This document shows positions 9,669-17,172 of a stretch of DNA of 64,000 nt, piece by piece. Position numbers and translations under genes: made by a program. Numbering within the stretch: the first letter of the stretch is position 1; each line of letters starts with the position of its first letter. The stretch comes from Sulfurisphaera ohwakuensis (GTDB taxonomy: Archaea; Thermoproteota; Thermoprotei_A; Sulfolobales; Sulfolobaceae), in assembly GCF_009729055.1 (NCBI RefSeq), contig NZ_CP045484.1, positions 1,984,001 through 2,048,000 of the forward strand. Reading direction: 5' to 3'. The notes below the pieces were generated by a model that had not been told where the DNA came from, made no database searches, and saw only the letters and a program-made list of their open reading frames with translations.

Positions 9669-10030
9669 ACGGGGCATTGCCCCATTCATCCCTCTCCGTC
9701 CCTTTAGCGGGATAACCTATATAGGTTTTATTAGCCCTAACCCACACCCGTGGAATATCACGGATGTGAGGAAACCCGCACATCTTAAGGTAGATATTTA
9801 GAGATGCATTCAACTGCCTATCAAGGGCGAACCCACACCTCTCGCAACGAAAAAGTTCTGCCAACCTTTCGGGAAACCCATCCACATCTGGGACAGGACC
9901 TAGATGTGAGGTATGGGTTCACCTCCTTTACAAAAGAACCGTAAAGGGGAGCCTTATACCTCAACACACGGTGTAAAGTCCTCCATACAGTCTTCGATAT
10001 CTTCCTAGAGTATATAAACCCATGGTGTAG
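9667..10030 (-). pseudogene. tnpB: TnpB (IS200/IS605) C-terminal remnant, frameshifted
   Basis: This is the C-terminal part of an OrfB/TnpB protein. From about 10030 the frame reads SRKISKTVWRTLHRVLRYK, then VNPYLTSRSCPRCGWVSRKV (first half of the TnpB zinc ribbon). The second half, FRCERCGFALDRQLNASLNI with the D-R-x-x-N-A RuvC III motif, lies in a neighbouring frame. The shift maps to a run of five T (minus strand) near 9850, where one T fewer would give GRTFRCERCGF. A stop near 10036 and the loss of everything upstream (RuvC I and II) show that it is dead. It stands back to back with another tnpB remnant on the plus strand. Confidence 0.85.
9671..9683 (-). repeat. GC hairpin at the 3' end of the tnpB remnant
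   Basis: GGGGC-ATT-GCCCC is a perfect 5-bp stem with a 3-base loop at the very end of the minus-strand tnpB remnant. IS200/IS605 elements carry hairpins at their right end, where the guide (omega) RNA scaffold of TnpB is also encoded. Hairpins of matching style sit at the ends of the two other tnpB remnants in this window. Confidence 0.5.
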
Positions 10031-10107
10031 TTAACACCAAGAGCCAGTTACACAATAAACTTTAACAAGATGACTGTTAGGATAACAAGTATTGGTGATT
10101 ACCCATC

Positions 10108-10614
10108 TTGGGTTATCCTAGGAATCTCTCCTTCTACAGGTGGAGGGAGAATAAGCGTATTATGGCTAGGATTAGGCATTTTTACGCTAAGGCTAAGAGA
10201 ATTATGGAGGACTTTGCTAGAAAGGTTGGGAAGTGGGTTGTTAAGGTTGCTAAGGATTTTGTTGTTGATGTTATTAAACTGGAAAATTTGAGGAATATGA
10301 TTAAGCGCGTGAAAGGATTACCTTCTGAGTTTAGGGATAGGTTGTATTTGATTCAGTATCGTAGAATTCAATATTGGGTTGAGTGGCAAGCTAAGAAGCA
10401 CGGCTTGTTGGTTCAATATGTTAATCCTAGTTATTCTTCTGTTTTATGTCCTAAGTGTGGTAATAAGATGAGGGAGGTTTCATATCGTTGGTTTAAGTGT
10501 GGTTGTGGTTATGAGAATGATAGGGATGTTATTGCTGTAGTTAATTTGAATAGGAGGGGGTCTCTGACCCTCTCGTCTGCCCCTCAAATGAGGGATGTAG
10601 ACCCGAACCGATGA
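10108..10614 (+). pseudogene. tnpB: TnpB (IS200/IS605), N-terminally truncated
   Basis: The 168-residue frame covers the end of the RuvC-like Tnp[21 protein letters not shown], then [20 protein letters not shown], the zinc ribbon CPKCGNKM...[20 protein letters not shown] with the final RuvC Asp in NDRD, and the usual tail [12 protein letters not shown]. Full-length TnpB is about 400 residues, so the first half with RuvC I is missing and no true start can be assigned. Upstream sequence (10070-10140) has TnpB-like scraps in another frame. It belongs to a different tnpB type from the minus-strand remnant beside it. It is likely inactive as a nuclease. Confidence 0.85.
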
Positions 10615-10640
10615 GGTTAACAACCGCCCTTAGGGCGATG
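10578..10640 (+). ncRNA. IS200/IS605 right end, omega-RNA-like hairpins
   Basis: Two hairpins bracket the tnpB stop: CCCTCA-AA-TGAGGG at 10581-10594, inside the last codons, and CGCCC-TTA-GGGCG at 10625-10637, just after the stop. In this transposon family the tnpB 3' end doubles as the scaffold of the TnpB guide RNA and as the right-end hairpin recognised by the transposase. Transcription of this piece is inferred, not shown. Confidence 0.45.
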
Positions 10641-11045
10641 CAAAAGTTAGTTAGTTTAAGGTAATACATGCTTAGAGCTAAAAGAGTTTGATCATGGCGG
10701 AATTAAAAGGAAAGGAAAAGGGTTAAACATAGACCGTTAAAAATTTAAATAAAATTGTAAGAACTTTTCTAGTGTAGCCATTAACTTAATATCATTTTCG
10801 AAAAACTCTAGGATTTAATAGTTTTTAAAAATCTATTATCTAAATCATTAAAATTGCATCTAAAATAGGTTAAATCTTTTATTTTATCGCTATACATGGA
10901 ATAAATGTTTACGAAATTGTTTATAAGAATTATGAGATTCAACCTACAAATACGTTTTGAAATTATTTTTAAAAAAGAATAAAATCTATAACAAACTATT
11001 ACACACTAGAAGGATTCTTAGAGTTTCCATAGTTAGTGAACTCAT
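10641..11045. other. intergenic region, no gene seen
   Basis: This is roughly 400 bases of AT-rich sequence between the tnpB right end and the PaREP1-like genes. A purine-rich patch (AAAAGGAAAGGAAAAGGG) lies near 10706-10725. I find no reading frame or repeat that can be supported. Confidence 0.4.
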
Positions 11046-11423
11046 TCAGGTTTGCTTATTATAATTATTTATGATATCTAATATTTTGTGAATATTCTGA
11101 GAGATCTTTTTTGCCTCATCATAATTAATCCTCATCTCATGAAAACCGTAAATATGAAGATACCAAGAATCAGCCCATATAGAATACATTTCAGGTGAGA
11201 TAGCTCTAGCTCCTTCAAAAAGTAAAGAGGAAGACCATCTACCAGCTTTTTTAACTTTTTCTAGTATTTCTGTCAAATTTAACTCCTTTACCATCAACTT
11301 AACTGCCTCCTCAGCAGCCTTATAATACTTTTCCGAAGCTTGAACAACATCACCCCTCTCCAACAACTCATCAGCTTCTTTAACCCAATTTAAAATCAGC
11401 GATCTTATCTGAGAGCTCGACAA
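11046..11423 (-). CDS. PaREP1/HEPN-like protein, second copy
   Basis: The 125-aa all-helical protein has an N-terminal segment ADELLERGDVVQASEKYYKA and EEAVKLMVKELNLTEIL, which is the PaREP1 family pattern, a HEPN-related group abundant in crenarchaea. The C-terminal half (SIWADSWYLHIYGFHEMRI) differs from its neighbour. No catalytic R-x4-6-H of RNase-type HEPN proteins is evident, so toxin or RNase activity cannot be claimed. The ATG at 11423 lies inside the end of the upstream paralogue (44-base overlap); coupling is likely. It shares a 126-bp identical segment with that paralogue. Confidence 0.75.
   Translation of the reverse strand: MSSSQIRSLILNWVKEADELLERGDVVQASEKYYKAAEEAVKLMVKELNLTEILEKVKKAGRWSSSLLFEGARAISPEMYSIWADSWYLHIYGFHEMRINYDEAKKISQNIHKILDIINNYNKQT
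11250..11375. repeat. 126-bp perfect direct repeat, copy 1
   Basis: Bases 11250-11375 are identical to 11590-11715, 340 bases away in the same orientation. The repeat encodes the shared core ADELLERGD...LTEILEKVK of the two PaREP1-like genes. Sequence on either side diverges at once. Confidence 0.95.
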
Positions 11424-11766
11424 GTTCCTTCACTTTTTCCGCTTCTATAACTAAAATATCTTTTGTTAAGTTAGCAGTAAGTATTATCACTGCGGATTTC
11501 CAAAGTTCTACAATCTTATCATTACCTAATAGTTTAGACAGTTGAATAACTGCATCATGTAAAATTCCTAAACTCCAATAACCTTCTTCTTTAACTTTTT
11601 CTAGTATTTCTGTCAAATTTAACTCCTTTACCATCAACTTAACTGCCTCCTCAGCAGCCTTATAATACTTTTCCGAAGCTTGAACAACATCACCCCTCTC
11701 CAACAACTCATCAGCCTCCCTAAGTAATAGATCTGCTGCAGAAAGAATGTTAATACTAGACATCAT
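11380..11766 (-). CDS. PaREP1/HEPN-like protein, first copy
   Basis: This is a 128-aa helical protein of the PaREP1 family and a tandem paralogue of the next gene. Residues ~15-58 (LLREADELLERGDVVQASEK through LTEILEKVK) are the family core and are encoded by DNA identical to the other copy. The C-terminal part (YWSLGILHDAVIQLSKLLGN onward) is specific to this gene and is closer to typical PaREP1 proteins. The start is ATG 11766 or 11763. The function of the family is unknown; HEPN relatives often act in defence or stress, but nothing here shows that directly. Confidence 0.78.
   Translation of the reverse strand: MMSSINILSAADLLLREADELLERGDVVQASEKYYKAAEEAVKLMVKELNLTEILEKVKEEGYWSLGILHDAVIQLSKLLGNDKIVELWKSAVIILTANLTKDILVIEAEKVKELVELSDKIADFKLG
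11590..11715. repeat. 126-bp perfect direct repeat, copy 2
   Basis: This is the partner of 11250-11375, in the same orientation and identical over the full 126 bases. Perfect identity flanked by diverged sequence points to recent gene conversion or a very recent partial duplication. Confidence 0.95.
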
Positions 11767-12353
11767 TCTATAATATCCCTCTAACTCTAATAAATTTTAG
11801 TAAAAAGTCATGGTTTGTAGTATAACATAATAGTCATTTATTTGTTCGCTATTCAAGTTTTGGAGAATGACAAATTGAGAAGAAAGCCTCGCCATTCAGG
11901 ACGATGAGGGGATCAGTTATAATATTCTGTGCTATTAAAACATTATTAACAGGTTTGTGATCTAATCACATGTAGATAATTTTATTCGTATTCTGCATAG
12001 AAAATATAGCTAACACTTAGTGGTTATATGGAAGTCAGATTTAGAGTATTATCAAGCATATTTTAGATTTAGCTAAGTTAAATTTATATTTCCGAATTCT
12101 TTAATTAATATAAAATTTTTGAAACGATTAAGGATAAGCTATTTTCATCTCGTAACAAGTAAAATGGACTAAACTTATAAATTAGTAAAATCCTCTGCAC
12201 GTTATGTAGTATTACAATATCTTCAAAAGAGCTGAAGTAAGGGCTAATAGACCTCCTAAGGTTACACACTCAGGTTTGCTAGAGACGAAACATATGAGAT
12301 CTATATTATGTATTTAGAGATGTAGTTAGATGCATATCTAAACTAAAATAATG
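11767..12353. other. long intergenic region, possible decayed coding scraps
   Basis: About 590 bases without a supported gene. The promoter of the PaREP1 pair should lie at its left end. Near 12212-12310 the plus strand has a short open stretch (FKRAEVRANRPPKVTHSGLL) with no start codon and a stop directly before it. This could be a relic of a lost gene, but I recognise no family. The remainder is AT-rich with nothing visible. Confidence 0.4.
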
Positions 12354-12854
12354 TTAAGGAATTGGTAACATGACTACCTTGTTTATAACTTTTTTTGTTA
12401 ACTGAGAAATTAAGTTATCCCAAATTTCATTTAGTGATCTACCTTTTGGTTTTATTTTCAGCTGAGACGCAACATTCTTTAAGCCGTATTTGCATTCTGC
12501 CTTTAATGGGCAAGAATCGCACTTGTATTTATCAGAATTTAGATCAATTAGGACTAATCCATTTTTAGTAACAGATAATAATGCTTTATCGAGGACTATT
12601 TTATCATTTTCAACAACAAAAGGAATCACAGTGGCAGAAACTAAAGCATTATCTTCTATTAGTCCGACATTTTTATAGAAATCTAAAATGTAGTAATAAT
12701 AGCTTTTACTAAGCCCGTCTCTATCTTGGGAAATGAGAACCCTAAAATATTTTTCATCAAATATCTTATTAAATATTTCTCTACTCACTAACAATATCTT
12801 TTCAGTTTTTTTCAACGGTCTATCATATTTACTCAGCTTATAATCACACATCAA
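12354..12854 (-). CDS. unidentified protein with C-x2-C-x5-C motif
   Basis: The 166-aa protein is not assigned to a known family. The N-terminal two thirds look like a small alpha/beta or winged-helix fold (SREIFNKIFDEKYFRVLISQ, then a predicted strand region VSATVIPFVVENDKIVLDKA). A cysteine cluster CDSCPLKAECKYG near residue 114-126 could bind zinc or an Fe-S cluster. The conserved-looking tail KPKGRSLNEIWDNLI follows. It is soluble, with no signal peptide. It stands alone between the PaREP1 pair and an insertion sequence, so context gives only an accessory-region setting. Confidence 0.6.
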   Translation of the reverse strand: MMCDYKLSKYDRPLKKTEKILLVSREIFNKIFDEKYFRVLISQDRDGLSKSYYYYILDFYKNVGLIEDNALVSATVIPFVVENDKIVLDKALLSVTKNGLVLIDLNSDKYKCDSCPLKAECKYGLKNVASQLKIKPKGRSLNEIWDNLISQLTKKVINKVVMLPIP

Positions 12855-13013
12855 TTATATATATTGTAAAATCAAAATATATTTCTTAAACGTTGGACTA
12901 ATTAAATACTCCTTTAAACTATGAAAATATAAAAAGTAGTTAGACCTACGCAACTAGTTTAAATTACGCAGTTAGCATTTATAGGAAAATCCTTGCAGTT
13001 TAAGGGCACCTTG

Positions 13014-13030
13014 AAAACTTTTTAAAAATT
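13014..13030 (+). promoter_or_regulatory. TATA-box promoter of the transposase gene
   Basis: CTTTTTAAAAATT lies about 20-30 bases before the ATG at 13049, the usual Sulfolobus spacing for a leaderless transcript. It sits inside the element, downstream of the left inverted repeat. Confidence 0.5.
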
Positions 13031-13048
13031 AACTGACAAAAGTATTGG

Positions 13049-14116
13049 ATGAATACAAACTCATTACTCCAAGCGTATTACAATGCACTTCAAGAAGCAC
13101 TCCAACAAATATTCATCGCCTTGACTAGCTTGAGAAAAGACACACTAGCAAAACTAGTACTTGGAGGAGTAATGGGTGGAACAGCAACAGAAATAGCCCA
13201 AGCAACGGGCATGGACTACGAGACAGTACTAAAAAACCTTAACAAACTAGCAAACACAAACCTGATCAAAATAGTAAAAGAGATAGTACAAGACCACCCA
13301 GTACAACTAATAATAGATGACACACATGATCACAAACAACACGCAAGAGCACTACCAGTATCAAGAAACGGAGCACAAGTCTTCTACTGCAGAGAACACA
13401 AAAGATACGAACCAACAATACAACTACTCATAATAGCAATAAAAGACTTGAAAACAAACGAAACCTACATAGTAACAATAATACCCTACATACCACAAAA
13501 GGTTGTTGAGATATTAAGGGAGAGGGGAGAGGAGGTTGAGTTCAAGACAAAGATACAAGAATACTTGGAAACATTGCCAATTCTCGAGAAGGAGTTTAAT
13601 GTTGTGTGCAAGGTTTTTGATTCTTGGTATGTTAATTCTAGGACTCTTTTATCTAATACCGTCGGGGAACTCAAGGCCAACTCGCGGGTCACCGAGGGTG
13701 GTAGGCTCGTGCCAGTTGGCGAGTTCCCCGAGGGGGAATACCTAGTTGAGTATTTAGGTATTCCCATAAAATTACTTGTAATAGATGATTATAAGGGTTT
13801 TGGAAGGAGGTACTTCTTCTCCACAAACGTTAATGATACTGCTGAGGAAATAATAACTACATGGGAGAATCGTTGGGATATTGAGGTTTTGATTAGGGAG
13901 CTTAAAGCCTTGGGATTGGAGAAAGGTTCTTTCCTCACTTGGGTTAGGAATAAGGGGTTTATAACCCTTAAGGCTCTCTCCTTACTCTTGGTACTCTTGT
14001 TTAAGTATTCCCTTGGTTTGTATTTGGGTGCCAAGAGGATAGCAAGGGTGATAAAAAGTATTTATCAATCTTTGGGCGGGATTAAGAAACTTTTTAAGAG
14101 AAGGAAAAAGACGTAA
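13049..14116 (+). CDS. DDE transposase, ISH3/IS4-like
   Basis: The 355-aa transposase appears complete. A predicted helix-turn-helix (GGTATEIAQATGMDYETVLK) near residues 30-50 would bind the ends. Acidic catalytic candidates are D in LIIDDTHDHK (~92), D in KVFDSWYVNSR (~197) and E in WENRWDIEVLIRELKALGL (~285), the last matching the Y/W-x-x-R-W-x-I-E...E..K signature of IS4-superfamily enzymes. The basic C-terminus (KKLFKRRKKT) fits DNA binding. The reading frame is uninterrupted, so the element may be active. The 5' third is A/C-rich while the rest is G/T-rich, and a long palindrome interrupts the middle. Confidence 0.88.
   Translation: MNTNSLLQAYYNALQEALQQIFIALTSLRKDTLAKLVLGGVMGGTATEIAQATGMDYETVLKNLNKLANTNLIKIVKEIVQDHPVQLIIDDTHDHKQHARALPVSRNGAQVFYCREHKRYEPTIQLLIIAIKDLKTNETYIVTIIPYIPQKVVEILRERGEEVEFKTKIQEYLETLPILEKEFNVVCKVFDSWYVNSRTLLSNTVGELKANSRVTEGGRLVPVGEFPEGEYLVEYLGIPIKLLVIDDYKGFGRRYFFSTNVNDTAEEIITTWENRWDIEVLIRELKALGLEKGSFLTWVRNKGFITLKALSLLLVLLFKYSLGLYLGAKRIARVIKSIYQSLGGIKKLFKRRKKT
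13663..13730. repeat. long imperfect palindrome inside the transposase gene
   Basis: The left arm CGGGGAACTC-AAG-GCCAACT pairs with the right arm AGTTGGC-GAGTTCCCCG: a 10-bp and a 7-bp helix separated by a 3-base bulge, enclosing about 31 bases. It is the most GC-rich part of an otherwise AT-rich gene and encodes GELKANSRVTEGGRLVPVGE. It could form a cruciform in DNA or a stable hairpin in mRNA. Confidence 0.85.
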
Positions 14117-14198
14117 AATGCTAACGCAGTGTTTACCCTTGGCGTAACTTATGCTTATTTTTGACTATTTCTGATTCCGCCATGGCACATCTATGTGA

Positions 14199-14285
14199 GC
14201 TACCCCGCCCTGAAGGGCGGAGCTTCCTGCTTCATAGCCCCACCTTGCCCGTAGCTTTTCGCTACGGGTAGAGGGTGGAGCTCCA
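14199..14285 (-). ncRNA. IS200/IS605 right end, omega-RNA-like double hairpin
   Basis: On the minus strand, a stem CCCGTAGC/GCTACGGG (14248-14268, 5-base loop) is extended by CCACC/GGTGG (14240-14244 with 14274-14278). A terminal CCGCCC-TGAA-GGGCGG hairpin (14205-14220) follows, then GGTAGCTCAC. This nested arrangement at the end of tnpB is what a TnpB guide-RNA scaffold and transposon right end look like. The structure is seen in sequence; expression is inferred. Confidence 0.55.
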
Positions 14286-14478
14286 CAGGCACTAAGGATG
14301 GCTCCCACCCCGATCTCTTCAATATGTTTAAGGAAGCGTTATAGTCACGATCAGTAACCCAACCGCACTTAGGACAGCTGAACACACGGTCAGTCAAAGT
14401 TAACTCTTTCTTTACGTACCCGCATTTGGCACACATCTTTGAAGTATATGCTGGGTTTATAAACATAATAAAGATCAT
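14200..14478 (-). pseudogene. tnpB: TnpB (IS200/IS605) C-terminal fragment
   Basis: This 92-residue fragment contains the complete TnpB zinc ribbon and last RuvC motif: [20 protein letters not shown], then [20 protein letters not shown], with the tail [16 protein letters not shown] common to one Sulfolobales tnpB type. More than 300 N-terminal residues of a normal TnpB are absent, so it cannot be a functional nuclease. The minus-strand insertion ends at a GC hairpin at its 3' end. It lies 50 bases from the right end of the DDE insertion sequence. Confidence 0.85.
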
Positions 14479-14973
14479 ATTGAGAGATGATTAAAAGTAA
14501 TCAAAAGCTATGCAAAACTGCCATAGTCTGATTATATTCTGCCAGCAATTTAATCCTATATTTTAGCTACGTAGCACTTATCAGAATATAGTTACGTTTT
14601 TACGTTACACTAAAGTTTTGTTAAAGATATTCCTTTATTGGCTTAGGGATATTTCAGTTATAATTAATAAAAATCAAGTCTTAAGTCAAAGAGATTCATT
14701 CGATGAAGGAATTTTTTGGGAAATTCATGGCTCTTTTGCAAATTCACTTTATTTTCTCATTTTGAGATTAAAAAATTGATTATGCAGCGACAATTTAGGA
14801 GACCAAGGAGTTTATATCGCAGACTTAATGGGGATAGTAACATATAATCAATTATTTCTTCATGCAATTATTCTAATTCTATGAGAATATTGCAATTCTC
14901 AAAGGAAACTTAACTCATTCTATTTTTTGTCAATACCTAGATACTTAAAATACTGCTCATGAATAAAATTCAT
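14479..14973. other. intergenic region between mobile debris and the glycosidase gene
   Basis: About 500 bases, AT-rich, with stops in all frames. It marks the boundary between the accessory zone and chromosomal metabolism genes. No insertion-sequence ends, tRNA fragment or attachment-type repeat is visible. Confidence 0.45.
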
Positions 14974-16773
14974 TTATCCTAACTGCTTAAAATAATAAAT
15001 GGTTTTAACGAATTCTGCATGACTCCAAACTAATGGAGCAACCGACGGATACGTATTTTTAGGACTTACTTGTTCTGGAATAATCCCCGTTGGTAGCATA
15101 TGAGATATAACCCAGTCTATATATTTTTTAGCTTTTTCTTTATTACCTTCAAGAATGTATTGTTGAGCTAGCCATAGTGTTGTAATAAACCAAGCATTAG
15201 ATTTTTCGTCTTGTTTTAAATACCAATCATTTTCATATCTAGCAATTCCGCCATTTATATTAAGCTTCTCTTCTACGGCTTTCCTATTACTTATAACTCT
15301 TGGGTCTTTAGGATCAAAAGGTCCTAAAATTGAGGCAAATAATGTGCTCGCATCTACAGTTTTATCAATACTGTTATCTTCATAAATAGTCCTAGCAAAA
15401 TGATCACCAACATAAAATCTTTCTAATCCTTTTTTCACTTCGTTAGCCGCTGTGAGATATTTATCCTTTAAGTTTTCATCACCAAAGAATTCAGCAAACT
15501 TATAAGCTGACATTAATCCAGCATATACGGCCAAAGATGTAAAGAAGTGTGTCCCAAGCCTTTCTTCCCATAAATCATATGATGGTAAAGGTAAACCGGT
15601 CTCTTCATCTCTATAAGAGACTAAAAATTCGGCAATCTTCTTTACGAAGGGAGCATAAAGCGGCTTTACAAAATCTATGTCAGTAAATCTACTAAAATGA
15701 ACCCATAAGGCATAAAGCATTAATGCTGTTTCGTCTTCTTGTATTGGTATGCTTCTTGGATTCCACGGATGCCAGGTAGAACCCCAATTGCCATCGCAAG
15801 TATACTTCTGGAAGAGAAAACCATTAAAAATCAAGGGTTTAGTAAAATTAAAAAGATTTCTTATAGGATCTTGATAGCCATAAAGTGTTAACGCTATTGC
15901 TGCAAAAGCCGCGTCTCTATGCCAAACATAATTGTATGTATCTTTGTTAAATCTCATAATATCAGTGTCTAAGGCTGCTGGAAGTGCGCCATTATTTTGC
16001 CAATGAGCTGCAATGATTAGTAAACTTCGTCTGACTAGGCTATCATAATCTCTGGCTTTAACTAGCCATGCCTTCCAATAATTTTCTGTTCTTCTTAATA
16101 ATTCTCTAGGAGTTTTTCTCAAAGCATAGTTATTCTTTTGAAACACTTCATTATAATTTCTTCCACATACTAGCCAGCAATAGAATACTGTATTTGAGGA
16201 TACCCTTATACTTGTAACGGAATCTACTGCTCCTTGTGCTATTGGATTTCCGGAAAGTTCTCCATCTTCTGCATCTTTCCATGTACCTAAATATCCTGCG
16301 GTTTCCTTATAGCCAGTAGCATATTGATAGAACGGAATATCACACTTAAACATAAACCATTTATCTCTTTTATAATGAATAATAGAAGATGTGAATGGGT
16401 CATATAAAGCTGTATCACCTATATCATTTCCATTTATATGAAAATCCCAATGGAAAAATACTCTGGTCTCCTTATTAGTAGTTAAGCTAATTTCTCTAAC
16501 TAAAATATTATAAGCCATATCTACAGCATCTTTTACTTTGACTTTTACTCCGTTAAATTCGGCTGATGCTGTTACAGAAAGAGTATCTTCTTCGTAATTT
16601 AATTTTATTGGTAAATCAGAAAACCATGAAAATTTCCCATCTACCCATAGGCCGATCTTACTTTCATGAAGATGATTATCAATAGGAAGTGGATAATATA
16701 ATTCTCTATAATTTAATTTAGAATCAGCTAATAATGTTAGTGATCCATTTCCCAGTATAACATATCTAACCAT
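14974..16773 (-). CDS. GH15 glycosidase (glucoamylase or trehalase type)
   Basis: The 599-aa enzyme has an N-terminal beta-sandwich domain (~1-230) and a C-terminal (alpha/alpha)6 barrel. Barrel motifs include YNYVWHRDAAF, IQEDETALMLYALW, the general-acid region SYDLWEERLG (~400) and the general-base region LPTGIIPEQVSP (~565). GH15 enzymes invert alpha-linked glucosides. Archaeal members include glucoamylases, while GH15 proteins of Sulfolobus acidocaldarius have been shown to be trehalases, so substrate choice is open. There is no signal peptide, hence an intracellular enzyme for storage glucan or trehalose. It has its own transcription unit, and the next gene upstream is 36 bases away on the same strand. 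Confidence 0.88.
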   Translation of the reverse strand: MVRYVILGNGSLTLLADSKLNYRELYYPLPIDNHLHESKIGLWVDGKFSWFSDLPIKLNYEEDTLSVTASAEFNGVKVKVKDAVDMAYNILVREISLTTNKETRVFFHWDFHINGNDIGDTALYDPFTSSIIHYKRDKWFMFKCDIPFYQYATGYKETAGYLGTWKDAEDGELSGNPIAQGAVDSVTSIRVSSNTVFYCWLVCGRNYNEVFQKNNYALRKTPRELLRRTENYWKAWLVKARDYDSLVRRSLLIIAAHWQNNGALPAALDTDIMRFNKDTYNYVWHRDAAFAAIALTLYGYQDPIRNLFNFTKPLIFNGFLFQKYTCDGNWGSTWHPWNPRSIPIQEDETALMLYALWVHFSRFTDIDFVKPLYAPFVKKIAEFLVSYRDEETGLPLPSYDLWEERLGTHFFTSLAVYAGLMSAYKFAEFFGDENLKDKYLTAANEVKKGLERFYVGDHFARTIYEDNSIDKTVDASTLFASILGPFDPKDPRVISNRKAVEEKLNINGGIARYENDWYLKQDEKSNAWFITTLWLAQQYILEGNKEKAKKYIDWVISHMLPTGIIPEQVSPKNTYPSVAPLVWSHAEFVKTIYYFKQLG

Positions 16774-16809
16774 GATATAAAGTTATTAAGTTAAAGAAAA
16801 AACATTTTG

Positions 16810-17172
16810 TTAATAATAGTGATGATGATGTTCCTCATGTGTAGGTTTTATGATTTCCGGTAATTCTCCTTTTATAAACTTCTCTATTGCTGTTTTTACG
16901 TCTAACCCTTCAGCTAAATATGCTTTTATCTTATAGTTTTGAAGTAATCTTAATCCTGGTGGCCCCATTTCAGCAACAATTACAGCGTTTACACCTCTAT
17001 CTATTGCCGATTTTAGCATATGTGCTCCCCTGACAGCCATAGCTTTTAAAGCTGGATTTTCGTATTCTTCTATTAACTTGTATTCTTGCCCTTCTATTTC
17101 ATATATTTGAACTTTTAGTGCTTCTCCAGGTCCTTCTACATATCCATTTGTTACGGGTATTGCTACTTTCAT
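16810..17172 (-). CDS. NifX/NifB C-terminal-like (Di-nitrogenase Fe-Mo cofactor) protein
   Basis: The 120-aa protein has the small alpha/beta fold of the dinitrogenase iron-molybdenum cofactor family: MKVAIPVTNGYVEGPGEA at the start, KSAIDRGVNAVIVAEMGPPG in the middle and IKAYLAEGLDVKTAIEKF near the end. In non-diazotrophs such proteins are thought to carry Fe-S or metal clusters, but the role is unknown. The unusual C-terminus EEHHHHYY is a likely metal-binding tail. No nitrogenase gene is nearby. The divergent acyl-CoA synthetase gene starts 187 bases away. Confidence 0.82.
   Translation of the reverse strand: MKVAIPVTNGYVEGPGEALKVQIYEIEGQEYKLIEEYENPALKAMAVRGAHMLKSAIDRGVNAVIVAEMGPPGLRLLQNYKIKAYLAEGLDVKTAIEKFIKGELPEIIKPTHEEHHHHYY

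Larger units (their letters stand above)
12945..14148 (+). mobile_element. insertion sequence with DDE transposase (ISH3/IS4-like)
   Basis: A single transposase gene is flanked by imperfect inverted repeats. On the left, CTACGC near 12946-12951 and CGCAGTTAGCATTT at 12967-12980; on the right, the inverted equivalents AAATGCTAACGC at 14116-14127 and GCGTAA at 14142-14147. Lined up, the two ends match over about 35 positions with gaps. This gives an element of about 1.2 kb, the size of ISC1359/ISC1439-type elements. I could not identify a convincing target duplication, so the outermost bases are approximate. Confidence 0.7.

Noticed and set aside
9456-9801. Plus-strand frames in this stretch.
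   Set aside because: They lie over the minus-strand transposase and tnpB remnants and show no family resemblance.
11046-11766. A toxin-antitoxin reading of the two PaREP1/HEPN-like genes.
   Set aside because: Both genes are of the same family; there is no paired nucleotidyltransferase and no R-x4-6-H motif.
12212-12310. A plus-strand open stretch reading FKRAEVRANRPPKVTHSGLL.
   Set aside because: It has no start codon, a stop right before it and only about 30 residues; it is noted as a possible relic only.
10690-14182. A shared ATGGCGGAAT motif at 10694 and, inverted, at 14171-14180 that might be a pair of ends.
   Set aside because: It is only 10-11 bases, is not at the edge of any element I can define, and the flanks do not match further.
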